Positions 23,712 to 36,978 of a DNA stretch of 64,000 nt are shown piece after piece. Numbering within the stretch: position 1 is the first letter of the stretch; every line of letters begins with the position of its first letter. Under the pieces are notes generated by a model. That model saw nothing but the letters and a program-made list of their open reading frames with translations, ran no database searches and was not told the origin of the DNA. Location: NCBI GenBank assembly GCA_000733355.1, contig JNVV01000001.1, forward strand, positions 2,336,064-2,400,063, in the 5' to 3' direction. The DNA is from Falciphora oryzae (lineage: Eukaryota > Ascomycota > Sordariomycetes > Magnaporthales > Magnaporthaceae). The translations under genes were made by a program, and so were the position numbers.

Positions 23712-23751
<40 letters not shown>
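23712..23751 (+). repeat. Poly(A)40 tract
   Basis: Forty consecutive A, the longest homopolymer in the window. No coding sequence or retroelement body is visible upstream of it, so it is not an obvious processed-transcript tail. Confidence 0.95.
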
Positions 23752-23753
<2 letters not shown>

Positions 23754-25671
23754 AAAAGGACTAAGACCAATGGCTCGACTCTGGTGCGGAAAAGGGTTAG
23801 GCAGATCGTTTCGAGGGGTGGGAACAGGGGTGGGCCAATCCCGGAACCGTCATGTAATAGCAAAAGGCTAATAATGGACGGGACCGGCAATGTCTCTCGT
23901 TAGTGCCATCCCAATCCCCTGGATCACCAGCGACGGCGGCTGAGATTGGAGGGAAAGGCGAGAACGGCGCAAAGCTGATTTGCCCGCCGACACGACCACG
24001 CATGCACGAACCACACGCGCCTGGCTAGGAACACCCCCATTCCGACGCTGCACGCCCAGCAGGCACAGAGACACACGCCAGTCACTTGACAACCAGCCGG
24101 CTAACCGTGCGGCATCGGGAAAACTGGTCGGATAGCGTCGTCTGAGAGCAAACAAACGGGAAAGGCGGAAATTTGGATTGACATCATGCCTCCTCGCCTG
24201 CATATCACGAATTTGATCAGGGAGCATTTTAGTGCTTGGTGTAACAAGCACTTAGTGCAAGCAATTGAAGTGCTGCTGGCAACTTCAATCTTCTCCCTTC
24301 TCCAAACCCAGCAGCTATTCTGCTGTGCGGAGATTGGAAGCGGCAACCTGCCCTTTTTGGCCAGGCGGTCGTCCACTAAAGGATGGGGTTCCCCCGCTCG
24401 AAGGATGGATGCACGTCTCCAAAGGAACGAGCTCCAGCAAGAAAAGATGCGCGCGCAAGGGATGGATGGCATGGAGGAGGGGAAAAAAATTATTTGGAAA
24501 AAAAGAAAATATGACACGGAACAGCAGGGCAGGCATAAGACGGGCGGGCACGACAGCCAGCGTTACCCACACACCCATCTCCCGGCACACGTGGAAACAT
24601 GGACCTCTCAGACCAACTCATAAACAAAGCCCGTAAGGTTGCATCGGCCCCCCTCTTTTCCCACTGCCGATACCGAGATGACGGCCTGGCGAAATGGTAT
24701 CATTCCTTCTTGGAAGCAAATGCTTCAGAATACGGCCTGCCGACACGTACGGCGTATACGTCCGCACCACCCCCTGCCGCTTGCCTTTTTTTGCAGACGG
24801 ACGCGAGAACGAAAAAGGTCTTGGTTTTTTTGTTATTCGATCATCGTTGCGCGCGCTACGATTGCTTACATGGAGCTCAGGGAGCCGTCCACTCTACACT
24901 GTATTGCAACTGTTGCTTCCCTCCCTTGTTTGGTGTGCCACATAACCCAAAAAAGGCCAGCTGCATGACACTATTTGGTCTGGCGTGGTTTGTAAACGCA
25001 GCCCGGACGGAGGGGTTGTGGTTTGTTCGCCCTGATGCTTTCCCGCTGTTTAGCTCAGCAAAGCCGGGCCTAGTACGTGCTCGCGCAACCATGTACGATG
25101 TAGTTGGAAAGAGGCTGAAAAAAAAATTGAAGCCCGAAAACACAAATGTCTCTTCTCGGGCGGCTTCCCGAGACAAGACAATCGAGGCGCGATTGCGCTC
25201 CCGTTGAGACGGGCTCGGGCGGTTCGATTGGTACCCAGCCTCGGCCAGTGCCGATCAAGGTGGCCTCGAAATCCATCTGTGATCGAGGCGCCATTTCCCA
25301 ATGCCACCCTAAAGGGGGGCTTGGCCTGGGGATGATATCATCAGTGCGCAGCGGCAAGCAGCGAAACAGCCCATGCATCCAGAGGCACATTCGCTAGCGT
25401 TGTTCATCAGTGTGCATTATTATCCTCTCTCTTTTTTTTTTATGCCGACCATCGTGACCACCTCTCTATTCGCCTATCTGTCGTGCGACCCATCCCTCTC
25501 TCGCTGCGATGACTTTTTTTGTTGCGGCAGTCACCAATCCACGGACCCCAAAAACGTCCATCTGGCGAATACTTGCTTTCCCGACCCGGCGCCACCACTC
25601 ATCTTTTCCTCCGAGGATCAGCATGGGGCCGACCGAGTGGTAAGTGGTAGGCAAGCAAGGAGGGTTGCCTG

Positions 25672-25704
<33 letters not shown>
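25672..25704 (+). repeat. Poly(A)33 tract
   Basis: Thirty-three consecutive A followed by a short A-rich stretch to about 25740. Confidence 0.95.
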
Positions 25705-25705
<1 letters not shown>

Positions 25706-26033
25706 GACAAAAATACAACATAATGCAATGAAATAAAAATGACGAACGATTTAGCCGCCGCAATTGCAGTCGGTGAGGGGGCTAGGCAAACCGGGCTAAG
25801 CTGGTCTTTTCAGCTTTCTCTCGGAGCGTTTCCGATCAGAAACGACAGGACCGCCTTGGTGGTGAGATCGGCGTCTTGTCCGAAACAACACCATTCTTTT
25901 TCGGGTGAGCACATCGCGCCAGCAAAACACAATAAAAGTCTGCCGCCACGCGGAACCCGGGATGTGCTGGCTGCCACCTGCCTCTCCATGGCCGTCCGCC
26001 CCTGGCCGTTTTTTTTTGTTTCTTTTTCTTTTC

Positions 26034-26053
26034 TTTTTTTTTTTTTTTTTTTT
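26034..26053 (+). repeat. Poly(T)20 tract
   Basis: Uninterrupted T run inside a longer T-rich block beginning near 26009. Confidence 0.9.
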
Positions 26054-27038
26054 CTTTTTCCCCTCTAACGTTTTTGTTGCCTTCTCAGCAGCATTTCCAC
26101 CATCAAACTCAACGCCAGCCGCCTCGGCTTATCTGGAATGTTCAAGCGGGTCCATCCACGCTCTCGGTGTCGGCCCCGCAGTTCTTTTTTCTTTTTTTCT
26201 CTGTCTCTCGCGAGGATTCCCTGGCCGGGCTCTGTTGGTCTCCCTTCCATCCCCTGCACACAAGCCTCTAGGATTCAGCCTGTATAATCACACGAGTTCA
26301 AGGTTGTGCACTTTCTCCGCGACTTTGTGCGCTCCACCCCACCAGGGGAAAAAAGCATGTTCTGGCGTGATCACCCACCGTGGCACTCTCGCTTTTTGGT
26401 CACGAGGCAACTCTGCCCCTTGAAGTGCGCTCCTCTCAGTGGTGGACAAGACGTCTATCAGCCGGAGCAGCAAGTCAAGTGTCGTTTCAGCTCCCGGACC
26501 GCAGGCAGGGCTGGGCGTCCACTCGCTCACAGAGCTAGTCACGTCCACAAAACCGTATTATCCCTTGATTGACCTGGTATTGCCAGGCCGTGGGGGCGCC
26601 CGCCCGCCTGCTGCGGTGCGTGCCATTGCAGACCGACCGGTCCCCCATCCCCCTCCTCCCATTCTGACTCCGGGGCGCGGAATGATGACGCCAAGACGCG
26701 GCAAGGGGGCGGTGGCCACGATACGATTTCCCTTTTCTCGCAGCCGCGCCGTGTGAGTCTCCATCCGCGGGTGCCCCGAGCGTTTGTCCACAGCCGGGGG
26801 AGGGATTACAAGAAACAAAACCCGAGCGTCAAAGTCCCATACATACCTACCCACAGCCACGTTGTGCAGCACACGCATCAGGCTGGCCCATGCAAATGTT
26901 GTCAAAACACGATCCCGCTTTGCCTCCGTTCGTGTCATCCCCTTGACGGCTGTCAGCAATAATGACCCACGCCGCCCGCGGTGAGGTGCCGAATCTGTGT
27001 GCTTCGACGTACGTGGCTTGATTCTAGCTCCCTGACCG

Positions 27039-27046
<8 letters not shown>

Positions 27047-27093
<47 letters not shown>

Positions 27094-27097
27094 CACA
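27047..27097 (+). repeat. (AC)n repeat, about 25 units with one interruption
   Basis: (AC)20 at 27047-27086, then GC and further AC units. Alternating purine-pyrimidine DNA of this length can adopt left-handed form. Confidence 0.95.
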
Positions 27098-30000
27098 AGC
27101 CATTGGTGGACCCCCTTGGTTTGGTCAGGAGGGCAAACCCCAAACAACGAACGAATCAGGCTGCCGGACTCGGTATTTGGAGAGGCTGCCAGGTCATCTG
27201 TCGGTCATGCTCTCTCGGAGGGCTCCGGTCGGCCGGCCATCCGCGCGCCTCTCGATGCTGGGTACTTGTGCGTATGTTGGTGCCTCGTCTGTCATTGCAT
27301 TGTCTCCCGCTGTGAGCTGCACCTCGCTTTTACCGGCTGGATGTTGGTACAGGTTCTAGGCCAACTAGAGGGTGCAGCGGTCACCTCGCCGTTTGCCGAG
27401 ATCTTGGCCGAGGTCGCCTTGCCTGTCTGGCCAGAACTCGACCAACCGCTTCTCCCTGCTTGCAGACGGTACGCCGTTGGCGCGTGAGCCCCCAGCTGCT
27501 GCTGCGACAAAAGCTGAGGTCTGATATATTGGGCCTGGGCGGGCTTGAGATAATTTTGGGAATTACCCGCATCCCGACACCCCGCCTCTCGGCCATTTTT
27601 CCATCTCGGCACGCCCCTGGATATGATGTGTCGGACGGATTCTACGGAACTACTTGGGAGTTTTATCGACCGACGGCCTAACACGTAACGCCGATAACTC
27701 ACCAGGCACTCCTCCAGCCGGCCGGCTCTTCCACCATCTCATCATTGGTGGCAGCAGGGATGCCTGCCTGTAAGCGTAAAGTTCTCTGTACCGGGGATGC
27801 TCGAGATTCGGTTCATGATAGGTGTCGCATAGAGGCGACGTCCGCCACGCTAGTGGATTTCCTGCGAGCAAGGTTTACGTCAAAGGTGTGCTGGAACGCG
27901 TGGCCCGTGTGTCCGGAAGGAAGGAAGTGCGCATGTTACGGAGAAATAAATGGCAGAGGAAAAACAAAAGAAAAAAAAAGAAAAAAAAACATGAGTAGGA
28001 GAAATAAAGTCTTGACAACCATGCCCTTGTCGGGGCATTCTGCCGAGAACTCAGCGGCACGTCTGGCCGTGGATCGGCCAAGTCCAAAATTCAACCGCCG
28101 AATCTTGTACAAGGCCCAGCCTGCTGATCTGCCTCCAATCATCAGTCACTACCGCCAAGTTGCACACAATCCTTTGTATCTGGTCGAATGTGGATTTCTG
28201 TCTTCAAGAAACCGCTCGGCAAGCACGGGGATGAGTACATAGCGCCACCGGTCCACCTGTGAAGGTCCCAGGTCCCACCTCCGATTGGAAGAAACCCCCA
28301 GTCGACATCCGTCCTCAGAGTGCCTCGGACTTGTTCTCCGCTCGAGGTCCACCTAGGCGGGGAGATCGGGGGATATTTGGGGGGGTCGTGGTGCGCGCAA
28401 GAGACGATGGGCAAAAGAGAGCCGGGGAGAATCAGGAAGACGGCCCACAAAACAGTTGCGGGCGAAAACGAGCAAAGGGAGGGCTCGTCTCGGGACCGAA
28501 ACAATAACGCGTGGGATTTGAACGAGATGGAGCGAGGGAGAGTCGAGGCTGGAGGGAGTGGGTAGGTGGGCACCATTCTCTGGATGTCAATCTTTTCCTA
28601 ACCAACAGACAGAATACCTCCACAACCAGTAAGATCCATGCATAGCCGCGTCTCACAAGGTTGAACTTGAGGCACCTTTTGGCAGCATCTCCCCGATGAC
28701 GGCCAGAAGTGCGATGTGTAAATCGTTGAGGAGTTGCCGGCCGTCATTCACTCTTCCCAGGTGCGTATAAGCTATCGGCATACGTAAGCCTTGCAGCAAA
28801 TCCTCCAAGCATCATCCATACATCGCCGCTATAATACGGTTTTTCTAGAAGCCGCCCCCAACGAAGGACGGCGAACACAGGGCCCACATGGTCATAAGGT
28901 ATGATTGAAGCGGACGGTACTTGGAACGCACTCCCGTGCGCCATCAGATGGTCGTCAACGAGTCATGTTTTGTTGATGGACGGAGCATACCGGGGGTCGA
29001 CCTAGTCAGGTCCTCTGACGGGCGACATTGCGTTTGACAAGCGACTTGTGCACGGGCAAAAAAGGGGACCAGAGTGGCGGCGAAAGGCCGACATGGCACA
29101 AAACACGCACTCATTGACACTCCATGACACCCCATTGCTGAAGAGATCGGCCCCTCGAACCGTTCTGCGTTGGATGTGCCGGGGGAGGACGCTAGGGAGC
29201 AAACACAACCCTGCGCCTCGCTCCATTCTGCTCTTTCAGGGACTGTTGCCGATGTGTGTGTGGGGACGGGGACCCAGCCGCATGCACGAAAAGTATTGCC
29301 GTATGGGCCCCGGATCCGACCAGGGTCAGATCACATTCCCGAACGAGTATATCGTAAAGACTTTATTCGACGCCCGGGGTGGGCCCCCGGGCGGCCCCGC
29401 ATTCAAGGGGGTGACGAAATCAGACGAAATGCACAGAAGAGGAGAACGGGGAAAAAAAAAAGAGTGGGAGATTTCGATACAGATTTTGAAGTTATTCGCA
29501 ACTTGCAAGCACCCCCCTCCTTGTCGCCCCTTACCGATATGGAGGTGACCTAACACCAACAGGGCTCCCCTCACCTCGTGCCACCGCCGACCGGCCGATT
29601 TCCTGATAAGGAAACTCCATTTTTTGCCCTGTACGTTGCACAGTATCCAGAAGCTCCGCCAAAACACCTCTCTCTGCCTTTCTTGGCCGGCCGGGCCAGA
29701 CCTGACGAGGGGCCCCGTCCAAAGTGCGAAACAATGCCTGCAGTGTCATCTTGACAACGTTGCCATGCCAAGCCTTTCTCCGTGTGAGCGTGTGTGCTTT
29801 GCATGCCCGTGGGGTGCCTCTCACGCCTCTGAGCCTCTTCTGTTCGGCGAGCTCAGCTAGCGTTGTACCCCGAAGGCATACTTCCTGACATTACACAGGA
29901 ACCAGCCAGTCCGAGCCAATCCCCCTAGACGTAGCAAATTCCGAGCCACGGATACAGGAGAGCTGATGTTTGACCGCACCGCAAACTGGCAAAAGTGGCA

Positions 30001-30941
30001 ACGGCATCCGCGAATTAGGAGTGTCAAATAGGCGACATGGGTGAGAAAAGGGATAGGGGGTGTGTCCTCGAAGGCCCAGCCAGGACATGATCTTCAGAGC
30101 TGCGCACACCTGGCGGCCCAGAAATGCCGCAGGATGAGCCGCGCTGCCTCGCTGCTCCCACCAAAAACTCCTAGGGCTGTGGGTTGTGGAATCAAAGGGG
30201 GCCGGCCACCTGAAGCCGGACGAGCTGACCAGGATCACGTCCCGAAAGCCCCGCCGCCCACGGATGGGGCAGCGGCTCACCCTGGAAAAAGTGCAACTCG
30301 GCGGTAGCGTTGACAAGCCTTGGGTGCCTGAGTCGGCCGATCGGCGAATTTCCTCTTTCGAACATACGCTTCAATCCACAGCGGGGCCCCAAGGGAAGAG
30401 GGGGGCTAGACGGACGGATGGGAAAAGAGGCGATTTTTTAGCCTGGTGTTATTTTTAGCTCTCCCGCCATCATCATCCCTCAACCCATCGCGCACACACC
30501 CACACACACACACAACAACCCGCCACCCTGATATCTACCGTACTTGGGACGTGGGAGCCAATTTCCCTTCGCTCGCGACCCTGGCTTTCTGCAGCCGTGG
30601 CTACCTAGGTACAGAGTTACAACGGGCGGCCGAGATAGTAGGAGGGTGTGAAGGAAGGCTTTGGCTGCATGTCTGGCTGGCTGGCTCGGTCAAGAGGCAT
30701 CACCTTGATCAGACACCTTAGTTTTGCGCGCCAACAACGCTTCGCGTGCAGCGTCAGACGAGATTGCTCTCTGCGGGGCTTTCCTTCTTTCCTCCTCTGA
30801 CCGAGGAATGAAAGACCTGGGATAATTCACATGTGAGAGGAGTAACAACGTCGGAGGACGTTGGCCACCAGCGAGCAACAACCAGCCAAGGCTAGCATGA
30901 GTTTCCCGATCCCCTGAGTTTTCCCTTGTTGCACCACCCCC

Positions 30942-30961
30942 TTTTTTTTTTTTTTTTTTTT
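30942..30961 (+). repeat. Poly(T)20 tract
   Basis: Twenty consecutive T. Confidence 0.9.
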
Positions 30962-31420
30962 GCCCCTCTGGCTGGGAAACTTGGCGCCTCTGCAATGGGC
31001 ACATCTGATGATTTTGGGTTACACCAAAGGAATAAACGACGGAGGAGGGCCGGACACGCCGCCTGCAGGACGCGGTAGACCCCAAAAGGGCGAGGTGTGT
31101 CTCGATGGTCTGGCTGGCTGGCCTTTTGGACGTGGGCGGGATGGATCGTCGAGCCTCGGTGCGTCAGGTCGGACTCCCTAACCCACGGAGGCGGTCCCTT
31201 AGCGCCGCGAGCCATTTCCACCTTTCCCCTTCCCCATGCCCGACCGTCTACCGGATCACAGTGGTGTCTGTGTGCGAGCAAAGTCTGTGTGACCTGACTT
31301 GCTCCTTTGGCGGTGATAAGGCTGGCACACTAGCAGGGAGACAGGCAAGCGGCGCATGCGCCGTCCCGGCAATATGGAACGACGGCAACATTAGGCTGTT
31401 TTCCTGTCCCGAGCCTGCCG

Positions 31421-31442
31421 TTTTTTTTTTTTTTTTTTTTTT
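31421..31442 (+). repeat. Poly(T)22 tract
   Basis: Twenty-two consecutive T, about 460 nt from the previous T tract. Confidence 0.9.
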
Positions 31443-32899
31443 CTTCGCTGACTTCGGCCCGTCGGAAGACTGGTGATCATAGCAAAAAAGCATGTTCGAG
31501 AGAAAAAGCGAAATGTGATAGAAGCAAACACAGAGAGCCGCGAAAGCCGCGGATGGCGGTAATCCTGTTAGTCCGAGGAGGAAGCAATATGTCGTCATTT
31601 CATCTCTAGGTAGATATTCACGTCTTACACACCCCGTAATAGCGCATCGGTTGATATACCGAGACACGGTGCCGTCACCGCGTGCCGTCATCAGCTATCG
31701 GTCAGCCAACGGCCACCCTCCCACACACGCACATCCTCATCGCGGAACAGAAGTCAGGTCCGCAAGCCCGTGGGCCCGCGCATTGCGTTAGACTCGGTAT
31801 TCCGCTCAGGTGAGCAAACACGGGCTCTCGAGCCAACCCTGGCACCCTAGCCTCTCGTTTCGGCCGGCATGAAGTAAAAAAGACTAGGGGGGTGATGGCA
31901 TTGTCACAGTGGCGCATTTCCCCCGTGTCTGGCCTGGGCTGGAGATTTTTCGGCTTGCAAGGAAGCTCTGCATGGTCGTCAAGGGAATTTTACTGTTTTT
32001 ACGTTACAGTAGCAGTCTTTCCTACCTTCCCGTTCCTTCTCATGCAATTCGTATCTGCGCAGTCACTTCTGCCGGTTTGGTAGCAAAAGGTCTCCCCATC
32101 GAACAATACCGCAGGGCAGCGATCCCCACCCCACCCCTTATTGCGCGGACGTAATAACTCTCCAATGTTTAAATCCCAGTGCCGTCCCTGCCGAGGCCCG
32201 CAGTAACGACTTTTTCGCAAGCGAGAGTGCGGTACGTGGGGACTGAACGGCGGTGGTGGCCGCGCGGGCGCGCTTGGCATCAAGTAAAGCACCACGCCCC
32301 CCAGCCCCCCTCCTCTCACCAAAAAGGGTCCGTGTGCTATGGTATTTGTGCCTCGTGGCGTCGGACAAGGGGTGGCTCTCGGGACTTGGTCCCACATTGC
32401 CGTGCCTGATCTGTGAGATGGCGATGGCAGATTACAGATCGCAATTACCCATCTCCGCAGGCTTCCCATGTTGCCGTGGCGAAAGCGACAGGAGTCAAGT
32501 GGTCATAGCGCGTGTGCGCGGTGCCCAGAGGGGCCCGTGTGGTGTCTGCTGAGAGAGTGTGCGACGCGTCGGAGTCAGGACCAAACCTAAGCCACTCGCA
32601 AAGAAGGCCGTCGGGCCCGTAACGGACATGGCGCCGTCGGCGGTTCTGGCGGAGCTATTGAAACACCGCCCTCCAACGGATCGGGTTCCAGCGGCCGGCG
32701 AGCCGGGTGCGCGGCCCAGTTGCATCCCATATACGACATGCTGCGACGATGGCATCACGAGAAACGGGCACACCGACGGCAACGGCAGCAACGAAAAAAA
32801 CAATCTAAAGCCCCGGTTGGCCTAGCCACTGAACTATATGCACGACGTGTTAATATCCGGACGTCGAAGAAAAATTCCTGGACGGGATTGAGCTAAGCC

Positions 32900-32907
32900 T
32901 ATAAATA
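32900..32907 (+). promoter_or_regulatory. TATA-box-like element in the gene-free stretch
   Basis: TATAAATA within GCCTATAAATAGGGGC is a textbook TATA sequence with a G/C-rich flank. No convincing ATG frame follows on plus or minus, so if used it would drive a non-coding transcript. Confidence 0.3.
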
Positions 32908-34578
32908 GGGGCCCGATGCAACCGCACGGCAGGTTTGGTTGCAGAAGCCGGGAGGCCGGGGTGACGGCCCTTGGAAGTGGTGGTGCTAGCGGTGATGGTG
33001 GGGAGACGCTAGGCAGACATCGATTGCTGTCGACGCTAGCAGGAGTTGGTCGTTGAGGAGGTTGCAATCCAACCAAGGCCGGCCAGCCTTTGTGCTACGT
33101 GTGCTCTTCTCAGGGGGGCATGCAGACGGGACTCATCTACCGAGCAGCGAAAGTGTATGTACCTAGAGGTATGTACTTGGTACAGACATACCACGCAGGC
33201 AGTCCTGTGCCAATAAATCCTGTCTACCTTCCCAAACCGGCCCTGACGTGGTATCCGGCCGTGAGCTCGATGTGTGGTCTCGGCGGGGACCCATATCTGA
33301 CGACCTGTTGGTGCCAAGTCTTGTCGCCGGGGGGGCATAAGAATTGGTAAGACCTGACCAAGTTTGGCCGGTTTGGTCGGCTGTAGGTGAGAGCCGACGT
33401 GTGCCGGCGCGCCTCGTCGAGGTGGTCGGGAGACGCACCGCACTGGCTTGTGACACGGTCCAGACGAGGTCAGGAGACGGGTTCACCAGCACCACCAGAT
33501 GGCAAGGGCAGAGCGTGTTGGCAGTGAACTGACGCGGGGGCATGCATGTCCGAGATGGGGCCGATGCACTGGACCTCGTTGCATGCTTCGCTTCGCGTCC
33601 AACATGCATATCGAAAGCAGGCCTTTTCAGCCAAAAGTCCACATCCGCAATGACGACAAGACAGCCGGACTGCGGACTTTTGGCCATGAAGCCGTCCGTG
33701 GGAGCAACATGCGACGCGCGAATTCTTCCGGTAGGGAAGTCGGGTACTGATGATGGCAGATGCAACAGCACCAACGCACTGTGCATGCCCACGCAGAGGC
33801 TATCTATCGAAAGGAGGCGGGGGTAGGCGTCGGTGTACGGGGTTTGGTCGACGCCGGCAGGTCTGGGCGGCTTGCGATGCTGCGGTGAGGCAACCCCTTC
33901 CGGGAAGTTGCGCCGTGCCGACCCTCCAAAAAAGCAAAAAGCGTCGAAACCACAGAAAACATCGGGGGTCGGGTCAGTCTGGAGGTCTGTTTCGTCGGTG
34001 CCGGCCTTCGGCTTGGGCAGCCGAATGCTGTTTGGCTTTGGCTGGCTGCGCCTTGATTGGGGGAAAAGGATTTGCCGGCAATTTTCCGCGTTTCGTTGCA
34101 TCGACGAATCCAAAGAACCGGACGCGCCTGCCATTCGTCGGCCGCGCCAGGTCCTGCCCTGCACTGCAACCAGCAAATCTGCAGCAGGCACGGCTGTCCC
34201 GTCCCTTCCAATCTTGCCTGTGCCTGCCATCATGGCAGTCGCAGCTGGCCCGGCCCTGGCTTCCACGCAGTTGAACCCAATTGACTTTTTGATGCCTACA
34301 TTCGATGCCTGCAAGCGCACCACGAGGGAAACACAGCAAGCACAGGGCCGCCCGAGGCGAGAGTTTATTTTGGGATCCATTGAATTCAATCGCGGCTTTT
34401 CCTCCGCTCGGTACCAGGATTTCCCCAGCCAATGTCTTCAGCCACGCTTGTTTGTTGCGACTGCAAAATATCTGGCCTTGTTTAACTGGCCTTGCCGCGA
34501 GTACGACGCCATACGGGGCTCCATAGCCACTTGCTCGCGTGCCTGCTCCCTCAGCCCAGCGCGGCCAGACGCTTCACA

Positions 34579-34579
<1 letters not shown>

Positions 34580-34625
<46 letters not shown>
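34580..34625 (+). repeat. (AC)23 dinucleotide repeat
   Basis: Perfect 46-nt AC array, the longest uninterrupted one in the window. Confidence 0.95.
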
Positions 34626-34626
<1 letters not shown>

Positions 34627-36956
34627 ACCAGCCTGAGCGCTGCAAAGGACCAGGCGAAACGGTAGCATCCTTCGATTCTCGGCGGAACGGGGTGAGGGGC
34701 GGCGGTAGTGGTGTGCGGGCGTTGCATCTCGCCATCCACCCCCCATTCTGGCCACCACTGCGGTTCCCGACCTGGATCGGTCATCGAGGGCCTCCCGCCG
34801 CGATTTGGACGACCATCCGCGCCGATTCGCAGCGTCTTAGCGCCCTGGGGAGAAGGGGGCGGTGGCCCCGTGATGTCTCCATCGTGGTCCGTCTCCGTAT
34901 GCCACGAGGCAGCGGCATGTCGTTACCCTGGCTGCTAGTCCGGTTCTGGTCAATACGTGTCCTCTGTCAAGGTGATGCCAATTCCTTTTTCCCTTGCCGT
35001 CCGGAAGGCTGCGGCACCTTCCATGGTCCATCGCCCAGCACCCACGCCACCTGGCGGAGGCGATGTGGGTTGTGTGCGCCTGCGTCGCAGCACCAACGGG
35101 CCAATTTTGTGGGCCGTGCTTCAGGACAGCCTCCTTTTGCTGACCTCGTTTGGAGAAAACCGTCGTCAAACCTCACCGTCGGTATTGCAAGCCTCGGCGG
35201 ATGAAACCCTACGGATATTCTCGAGGGTGGACCACCTGGTTTTGCCGACCACCCACACCTTTTGCCCCTCTTTCTCGCAAGGGAGGAGAGAAGCGAGAAG
35301 AAAAAAAGAAAGAAAACAAAAATACGGCACTCAACAGTCTCAGGGCTCGCTCCCGCTGCTGCCATGCCATCCCATAATTAACCGGCATCCCCACGCCCCC
35401 TCCCCACCCTCTCCTTGCCTGCCCCCTTGCGCCCACGGTTGGAGATCACCAGTGCGAAGTGCCGCGCGCGCCGGCGGGGGTCCTGCCAAGCAGACTTCGC
35501 TGCTGTCCATCCCCCGAAATGAGCGAGCTCGCTCGGCGTCGAGGCGACTCTGACACGAAAGGGGCTTTCACAACCTGCCATCACATCATCACATCGCCAC
35601 CTTTGGATGGAAGATGAGATGCCGTTGGTGTGTCTGATGCGTCTGAGGGACACATTGAGCACGGATCCGTGGATTGTAGGACTCCCTCGTGCACTGCCAA
35701 CCGAGGCACTGAGCCTCGACACCCCTGACCCATCGTGCCATCTCATCCTCCCTTGGGTTCCCGCAAGCGCGCTCATCGAAATAAACAACAAATCTCTGCC
35801 GGCAGCGGAGATATTGGCCTCGGCGGATAAGCGTCAAACTGTTGCCTTGGTTCTGGCGTTCCACACTGCCGACCTCTGCATAGCGCATGCACCATCCCGG
35901 CCGGACCCTCCCTCCTTGGTCGCCTCCCTCTTTGCACACCCAGGGGAGCAGGCCCTGAGGAGCCGGGGGGCGGCAGCGCCTTGCCCGCCCCCTGAAAGCT
36001 TCAGGCAATGGCTCTGGGCAAAGAGGGTGGTGGCCCTGTCGGGGTGGTCCCTGGCTGGGAAAAATCGCGGCCCCGCACCGCTCTTGCGCGTGTCGGCGTC
36101 AGCGTTCCCCAAAGCGACCGCTCCTGCAACCCCTCCCCACCCCGACCGAGACGAAAGCCACATGGCAGTAGGGTGGCATCTGTCAACTCAACAAGCACCG
36201 CAACAGCCGCTCTTGTTTTTCCTTCTTCGCGATTCAACAGCCCCATTCTTGCCAAGTTGTATTGCGAGCACCTCTTCTCTCATACCCCTGCTTATACTTG
36301 ATTCTTCTTCCCCTCTTGAAACCTCGCGCCACGCCCACGCGTCCGTTTATCGACTCTCACTCTGAAGGATTTCTACCCCTCCTCCGGTCGACGGCAGTTC
36401 ATGTCTGTGATAGGCGATCCCATATCGTTCCAAGCGACGCAATGCCGTGCCACGGTGGCGATAGCGGGATTGACGCACACACTGCATACATACCTTACCT
36501 GGAAGCCACTAATCTCACACTTGGTGCCCCTCAGAGGGGCGATGGAGAAGAGAACAGAGCAGAACAATGAAAAGGCGTGATGCCCAAAACATGTGCCCAG
36601 GCATGGCACATTTCTCGCCCCGAGTCCCGACGCCTCCGACTGCTACATGCTCTCCGCCAGCTCCACCTTTTCTCGGCTCCACCTCAACCGGGAGAATTCA
36701 TTGGCCAGTTTACGAGAAGCAAGGAAACGGCCTGGGCAAGCTGCCCCCCTGCTGCGGCTCATTGCAAGTGAGGGTCTGGGCTGCTGGGGTTCGGAGGGTA
36801 AGGGACACCCCCAGTTTGGGTGGTGCTCAGGACGCTGGAAGGCCCCTGAGGGCTAGCGGCCCCGTCCGTCATCGGTTTTCCCCTCGACTGCCATCGACAG
36901 CCGGGGTGGGCGCTTGGTGTAAACGAAGAGCGTTTCGAGCCCCCCGAATGCTTAAC

Positions 36957-36978
36957 TTTTTTTTTTTTTTTTTTTTTT
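36957..36978 (+). repeat. Poly(T)22 tract
   Basis: Twenty-two consecutive T. Confidence 0.9.

Noticed and set aside
23712..23751. A40 tract as the tail of a retroposed element
   Set aside because: No reverse-transcriptase remnant, processed gene or target-site duplication was seen beside it.
28490..28520. Possible tRNA B-box (GTTCAAATCCC on the minus strand)
   Set aside because: The T-stem does not pair and no A-box or acceptor stem can be drawn around it.
33163..34389. A 408-codon open frame on the minus strand in the gene-free stretch
   Set aside because: Its composition is not protein-like, it shows no domain or motif, plus-strand frames over the same bases are also open for 170-270 codons, and there is no leader or splice structure.
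35607..36365. A 252-codon plus-strand frame ending in the C/T-rich block
   Set aside because: No recognisable sequence; Leu/Ser/Pro-rich character comes from the pyrimidine-rich DNA.
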